Assembly (NCBI GenBank): GCA_964541615.1
Contig: CAZIRA010000055.1
Location: 1 to 16,807, forward strand
DNA from: UPXZ01 sp964541615
GTDB taxonomy: Bacteria; Bacteroidota; Bacteroidia; Bacteroidales; Paludibacteraceae
Reading direction: 5' to 3'
Length of the DNA stretch: 16,807 nucleotides
Numbering within the stretch: position 1 is the first letter of the stretch; every line of letters starts with the position of its first letter. Position numbers and translations under genes: made by a program. Below the pieces are notes generated by a model, which made no database searches, was not told where the DNA came from, and worked only from the letters and a program-made list of their open reading frames with translations. Shown piece by piece: positions 13,535 to 16,807 of the stretch.

Positions 13535-14413
13535 CTAAAACCTAAACGTTATCATATCCTGCGGATTTATCGGGTTCCCTTTTTTCCAAATCTCAAAGTA
13601 GAAAAATTTATTTGAGCTTTTATCGCCTTCCGAACCGGTAATTGCAATACTTTCGCCGGCTTTCACGTAATCTCCGGTTTGTTTCAGCAACCGCGTGTTG
13701 TTTTTATAGAGCGAAATATATTCGTTGTCGTGTAAAACCTGGATAACCCATTCATTTTCAAAAGTATATCCTGTATAAATTACCCTTCCTTCCAATACGC
13801 TTTTCACTGTTTCCTGCGGAGAAGTGATTATTTTTATCCCAAATTCTCCCTCTTTCGGACTGAAAGTAGAGGCCACAACCCCGCTCACCGGCCGGAAGAA
13901 AACATACATTTTTTCATTCGAAGTTTGTACGATTGTACCCAGATTGTATTTTTCGGTCTCTTCGTATTTCCTTACAAATTCCTCTTCACGTTTTGTTTTT
14001 TCCATGACCACGGTAGCCCGCTCTTTCAGTTCGATCGAATCGAGCGGTTTTACCGTATCAGTATGCGTTGCGCCGAGCATATTGTCTCTCAAAACAACCA
14101 GATAGGCATCTCTCAGACGAATTTCTTTGTCCAAAGAATCGAGCCTCATCGATTGCTGGATCATAGCTATGCGGTTGCCGGAATCCTGAAAACCCGGGAG
14201 ATAGTATCTCAGCGGAGTAATGAAAATTATCAGTGTCAATATAATGAACGTCGTCAGAAAAAACGCGGTCACAAAAATCAGTACACTGAACCTCGATAAA
14301 CGGGTGTACCACGTCTCTTCGAGCGTATTTTCATTGGTAATAGAAACGCGGTATTTGAACCGCATCCGTTGCATGAAATCTGATAAAATGTGTTTGAAGC
14401 GTTTTTTTTTCAT
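13535..14413 (-). CDS. Membrane-anchored M23/LytM-like protein lacking catalytic residues
   Basis: The 292 residues comprise a basic cytoplasmic N-terminus, one membrane helix at about 43-66, a helical and charged periplasmic stretch (about 80-155) and a LytM fold at about 173-286 (FRPVSGVVASTFSP ... GNPINPQDMITF). The zinc residues are missing: the HxxxD region reads EFGIKI (190-195), and HLHYEV is replaced by FYFEIW (271-276). It is therefore probably inactive and may act like EnvC or NlpD, whose degenerate LytM domains activate amidases; that role is inference. A close -7 element (14436-14443) and a 10-bp inverted repeat lie upstream. It is separated from dxr by the 142-bp palindromic element. 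Confidence 0.85.
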   Translation of the reverse strand: MKKKRFKHILSDFMQRMRFKYRVSITNENTLEETWYTRLSRFSVLIFVTAFFLTTFIILTLIIFITPLRYYLPGFQDSGNRIAMIQQSMRLDSLDKEIRLRDAYLVVLRDNMLGATHTDTVKPLDSIELKERATVVMEKTKREEEFVRKYEETEKYNLGTIVQTSNEKMYVFFRPVSGVVASTFSPKEGEFGIKIITSPQETVKSVLEGRVIYTGYTFENEWVIQVLHDNEYISLYKNNTRLLKQTGDYVKAGESIAITGSEGDKSSNKFFYFEIWKKGNPINPQDMITFRF

Positions 14414-14435
14414 TAATCCGCAAAGAAAATGCGTG

Positions 14436-14443
14436 CAAAGGTA
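14436..14443 (-). promoter_or_regulatory. -7 element for the inactive-M23 gene
   Basis: The minus strand reads TACCTTTG, an exact TAnnTTTG match, 22 bp upstream of the ATG at 14413. No TTTG is found at the -33 position. Confidence 0.5.
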
Positions 14444-14449
14444 GTTATT

Positions 14450-14477
14450 TTTACTGAAAATGAGTGATTTCAGTAAA
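14450..14477. promoter_or_regulatory. Inverted repeat, candidate operator
   Basis: Perfect 10-bp arms TTTACTGAAA (14450-14459) and TTTCAGTAAA (14468-14477) are separated by 8 bp. It lies directly upstream of the -7 element of the inactive-M23 gene, over the spacer and -33 region. No T-run follows on the minus strand, so a terminator role for radA is less likely. The rest of 14478-14595 shows only AT-rich DNA. Confidence 0.4.
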
Positions 14478-14595
14478 TTGGTTTTGTTTTAAGAAAGTAA
14501 CTTTAATTTTTATTAGTAAAAAAATGTTTATGGAAATCTTTTTTACACATGTGATTCATTTCACTTCAAACACATCATCTGTTTTGAGCACCAAA

Positions 14596-14624
14596 GTCCC
14601 CTTTCGGGGGATTTAGGGGGCTTT
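14596..14624. repeat. GC-rich hairpin repeat containing the radA stop codon (minus orientation)
   Basis: On the minus strand it reads AAAGCCCCCTAAATCCCCCG followed by AAAGGGGACTT. The TAA within it is the radA stop codon (14615-14613), so the last residues of RadA (Lys-Ala-Pro) come from the repeat. Confidence 0.7.
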
Positions 14625-15989
14625 AAACAACACCCTGAATGCCTCTTCCACTTTCCACACTTGCACCAGCTCGATAGTGATTTTCTTCAAATCCAGGCTT
14701 TTCAGGTTTACATGCGGGATAATCATCCGCTTGAAACCCAGTTTTTCCGCTTCGTGAATACGTTGTTCCAATCGGTTGATGGGACGTATTTCACCTGAAA
14801 GTCCCACTTCGCCAGCCATGCACACGTGCTGTTCGATGGCAATATCCAGACTGGATGAAAGCACCGCCGAAATCACCGCCAGATCAATAGCCGGGTCATT
14901 TACTTTTATACCTCCCGCAATATTCATGAATACGTCTTTTTGTGCGAGTTTGAATCCGGCACGTTTTTCCAGCACGGCAAGAAGCATATTTAACCTTCGT
15001 AAATCAAATCCGGTGCTTGAGCGTTGAGGAGTTCCGTAAGCTGCTGAGCTGACCAGTGCCTGTACTTCAATTAGAAAAGGTCGAACACCTTCAATAGTCG
15101 ATGCAATAGCTACTCCGCTCATACCTTCGTGGTTTTGAGTAAGAAGCAGTTCGGATGGATTGCTGACTTCACGAAGTCCGTTCTGCTGCATTTCGAAAAT
15201 ACCAAGTTCGGACGTGCTTCCAAAACGGTTTTTTATTGGTCGTAAAATGCGGTACATGTAGTGTTGGTCGCCTTCAAACTGCAATACCGTGTCCACTATA
15301 TGTTCCAGCACTTTCGGTCCGGCTATACTGCCTTCTTTGTTGATATGTCCGATAAGCAACACGGGTATATTGGTTGTTTTGCAGAATTTCAGAAGAGCTG
15401 CCGCACATTCCCGTACCTGAGAAACGCTCCCGGGCGATGACTCGATAGACTCGGTAGTGATGGTCTGAATGGAATCGACAATCAGCAGATCGGGCTGAAC
15501 GTTTTGAGCATGAACAAAAACCTGTTCGAGCGATGTTTCACTGACGATGTAACATTCAGGTTCTTTGTACGAAAGCCGTTCTGCACGCAGTTTCAACTGA
15601 CTTACACTCTCTTCTCCGGAGATGTAAAGTGTCCGTTTACCTTTCATACCGAGTACAACCTGAAGGACTAAAGTCGATTTTCCGATGCCAGGCTCACCGC
15701 CGATAAGCACCAGCGAACCTTTCACCAATCCTCCTCCCAGTACGCGGTTCAGCTCGTTACTGCTGGTGTCAATCCGCTCTTCAACAGAAGTTTGAACATC
15801 TGAAATCAGAATCGGTTTCTGCCTGGTTGGCTCCAATCCGGCAATAACCACTTTTGAAGATGACGGCGCTTTGTGGATAATTTCCTCCACATAAGAATTC
15901 CACTCACCGCAGGAAGGGCATTTTCCTATCCATTTGGGCGAATCTGTACCACAGTTTTGGCAGACGTAAACGGTTTTTGATTTAGCCAT
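14613..15989 (-). CDS. radA: DNA repair protein RadA (Sms)
   Basis: RadA is a RecA-like ATPase and helicase that promotes branch migration in homologous recombination and helps integrate transforming DNA. The 458 residues are full length. A zinc finger (Cys10, Cys13, Cys24, Cys27) is followed by Walker A GGEPGIGKST (97-106), Walker B LLIVDS (168-173) and the RadA-specific KNRFG (253-257). The C-terminal Lon-like domain includes GGIKVNDPAIDLAV and GEVGLSGEIRPI. Hairpin repeats sit at both ends: one starts 1 bp before the start codon (15991-16018) and one contains the stop codon. DprA, its partner process in transformation, is also in this window, about 11 kb away. Confidence 0.97.
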   Translation of the reverse strand: MAKSKTVYVCQNCGTDSPKWIGKCPSCGEWNSYVEEIIHKAPSSSKVVIAGLEPTRQKPILISDVQTSVEERIDTSSNELNRVLGGGLVKGSLVLIGGEPGIGKSTLVLQVVLGMKGKRTLYISGEESVSQLKLRAERLSYKEPECYIVSETSLEQVFVHAQNVQPDLLIVDSIQTITTESIESSPGSVSQVRECAAALLKFCKTTNIPVLLIGHINKEGSIAGPKVLEHIVDTVLQFEGDQHYMYRILRPIKNRFGSTSELGIFEMQQNGLREVSNPSELLLTQNHEGMSGVAIASTIEGVRPFLIEVQALVSSAAYGTPQRSSTGFDLRRLNMLLAVLEKRAGFKLAQKDVFMNIAGGIKVNDPAIDLAVISAVLSSSLDIAIEQHVCMAGEVGLSGEIRPINRLEQRIHEAEKLGFKRMIIPHVNLKSLDLKKITIELVQVWKVEEAFRVLFKAP

Positions 15990-15990
15990 A

Positions 15991-16018
15991 GCTGCCCTCC
16001 AACCCCCTGAAGGGGGAG
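15991..16018. repeat. GC-rich hairpin repeat at the radA start (plus orientation)
   Basis: GCTGCCCTCCAACCCCC is followed by TGAAGGGGGAG, a close match to the family. It begins one base upstream of the radA ATG, so it would sit in the radA leader next to the ribosome site. It is inverted relative to the copy at the radA stop. Confidence 0.75.
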
Positions 16019-16101
16019 AATTGGTTAGTAATCATCGTTTCAGTTTTTAGGGAAAGTATCTTCATGTAATTTTCTTAAATTAAAAAAAATGCAATTCGTC
16101 C

Positions 16102-16221
16102 TTAATATTCTACCTTTAAGGGCCTGCCTGCCTCTGGCAGGGTTAGGGGGCTGTCCAATAATTCCAACGCTTTCACCGGAGCTCCATATTTTTCCCAATA
16201 CGCTCTCGCACCTTTTTCAAG
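16102..16221 (-). pseudogene. Out-of-frame C-terminus of the glycosyltransferase
   Basis: One base out of the frame of the partial glycosyltransferase, the minus strand continues LEKGARAYWEKYGAPVKALE followed by LLDSPLTLPEAGRPLKVEY and a stop at 16104-16102. KGARAYWEKYGAPVKALELL is the normal closing helix pattern of GT-B glycosyltransferases. The change of frame occurs at a run of six A (16227-16222); five would keep the frame open. The last ~12 residues are encoded by the hairpin repeat at 16113-16153. Confidence 0.7.
16113..16153. repeat. GC-rich hairpin repeat at the glycosyltransferase 3' end (minus orientation)
   Basis: On the minus strand it reads CAGCCCCCTAACCCTGCCAG followed by AGGCAGGCAGGCCCTTAAAGG. 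The start matches the family (CCCCCTAACCC) and the stem is a TGCC/GGCA variant. Confidence 0.6.
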
Positions 16222-16807
16222 TTTTTTGGCGGTAAACATCGTCATTTCTTATTTTGAGAATAGCTTCCTGGATAGACTGTTCGTTGTTTTCCACCAGGTG
16301 AATGTTTTCGCCATGCACAAGCGGTTCGGGCAGGTCGTTGACTGGCGGGAGGGAGATAATGGCTTTGCCCAGGGCTAAAAACTCACCTAACTTCCAACCG
16401 TGCGCATGGTTGGAGAATGACGCATTGAAAACTACAAACGATTTTCCGGTTTTCTCCAGGTATTCTTTTACCGAAAAACTTCCTTCGCAGGCAAAATTCC
16501 GCAGCGAAGGACTACAATGCTCCTTGCTCGACATGGACAATCCGCCGTCGAAAATAATTTCCGGAATGCGCTGGCAAGCCGAAATAAATCGGGCGTTCGC
16601 TTCGTTGAATAGTTCGTCGTTTCTGTCCCAGTCGGCATTCAACCACACCGAACTCATGTGAAAAACGTAATTTTTATCCACACTGTACTGGTGGTCGTAT
16701 TCCTCGTAAATAACGCGGTAACGCTGAACGAAGGTAAAGGGCCAGATTTTAAGCCATGTTTTCCACATATTGTTCCATGCATAGGCGGCAGAATCAAGGT
16801 GGCTCAA
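16217..16807 (-). CDS. Glycosyltransferase, GT-B fold C-terminal part; 5' end outside window
   Basis: The readable part is 196 codons, open to the right edge, so the true start lies beyond 16807. The C-terminal half has the GT-B nucleotide-sugar-binding pattern: a region ending SFSNHAHGWKLGEFLALGKA, then IISLPPVNDLPEPLVHGENI. These enzymes transfer a sugar to cell-surface glycans or other acceptors in the cytoplasm; the substrate cannot be told. The frame ends early in RQKT-stop at 16217, while the expected C-terminal helix continues in another frame (16102-16221). The gene is therefore frameshifted, or the base call in the A6 run is wrong. Confidence 0.7.
   Translation of the reverse strand: MSHLDSAAYAWNNMWKTWLKIWPFTFVQRYRVIYEEYDHQYSVDKNYVFHMSSVWLNADWDRNDELFNEANARFISACQRIPEIIFDGGLSMSSKEHCSPSLRNFACEGSFSVKEYLEKTGKSFVVFNASFSNHAHGWKLGEFLALGKAIISLPPVNDLPEPLVHGENIHLVENNEQSIQEAILKIRNDDVYRQKT

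Noticed and set aside
16217..16230. Programmed -1 ribosomal frameshifting at AAAAAAC in the glycosyltransferase gene
   Set aside because: The heptamer is not in the X-XXY-YYZ phase relative to the reading frame. Restoring the gene needs a +1 shift (or one A fewer), so classical -1 slippage does not explain it.

Overview
This 16.8-kb window looks like a chromosomal segment of a Bacteroidota species, most likely Bacteroidales (Paludibacter/Dysgonomonas-like; the genus is a guess). The reasons are: -7 elements of the form TAnnTTTG in front of several genes; no Shine-Dalgarno sequences; Bacteroidota-type protein architectures, such as RseP with a long insertion after HEFGH, SPASM radical-SAM sulfatase maturase and DUF2147; and short GC-rich CCCCTnAAGGGG hairpin repeats between genes. 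Most genes are housekeeping. I found no tRNA, rRNA, CRISPR array or complete transposase.

Layout. 1-331: non-coding, with a nested inverted repeat, the terminator of an upstream gene and a promoter. 332-619 (+): small membrane protein of unknown function. 699-1508 (-): M48 metalloprotease lipoprotein, divergent from 1605-2000 (+) VanZ-like protein and 2010-3128 (+) dprA. 3129-3853: gene-free but not empty. It holds a diverged second copy of the last ~95 bp of dprA and a 156-bp module with insertion-sequence-like ends, whose right end overlaps the alaS terminator. 3854-6457 (-): alaS, divergent from 6693-7670 (+), an M23 peptidase with an intact catalytic site.

From 7834 to the right edge all genes are on the minus strand. 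In transcription order (right to left) they are: a partial, frameshifted glycosyltransferase; radA; a membrane-anchored M23/LytM protein without its zinc ligands; dxr; rseP; a Spx/ArsC-like thioredoxin-fold protein; DUF2147; and an anaerobic sulfatase-maturase-type radical SAM enzyme. dxr and rseP sit 87 bp apart with no recognisable promoter between them and are probably co-transcribed.

Functional themes are genome maintenance and DNA uptake (dprA, radA), envelope maintenance (M48 and two M23 proteins, RseP, VanZ-like), isoprenoid precursor synthesis (dxr) and translation (alaS). No single new gene system stands out. The unusual material is in the non-coding DNA: a family of about eight GC-rich hairpin repeats that run into coding sequence at three places; a 142-bp nested palindromic element between the inactive M23 gene and dxr; a 278-bp module with 14-bp terminal inverted repeats; the displaced dprA 3' end; and an attenuator-like hairpin before the sulfatase-maturase gene.
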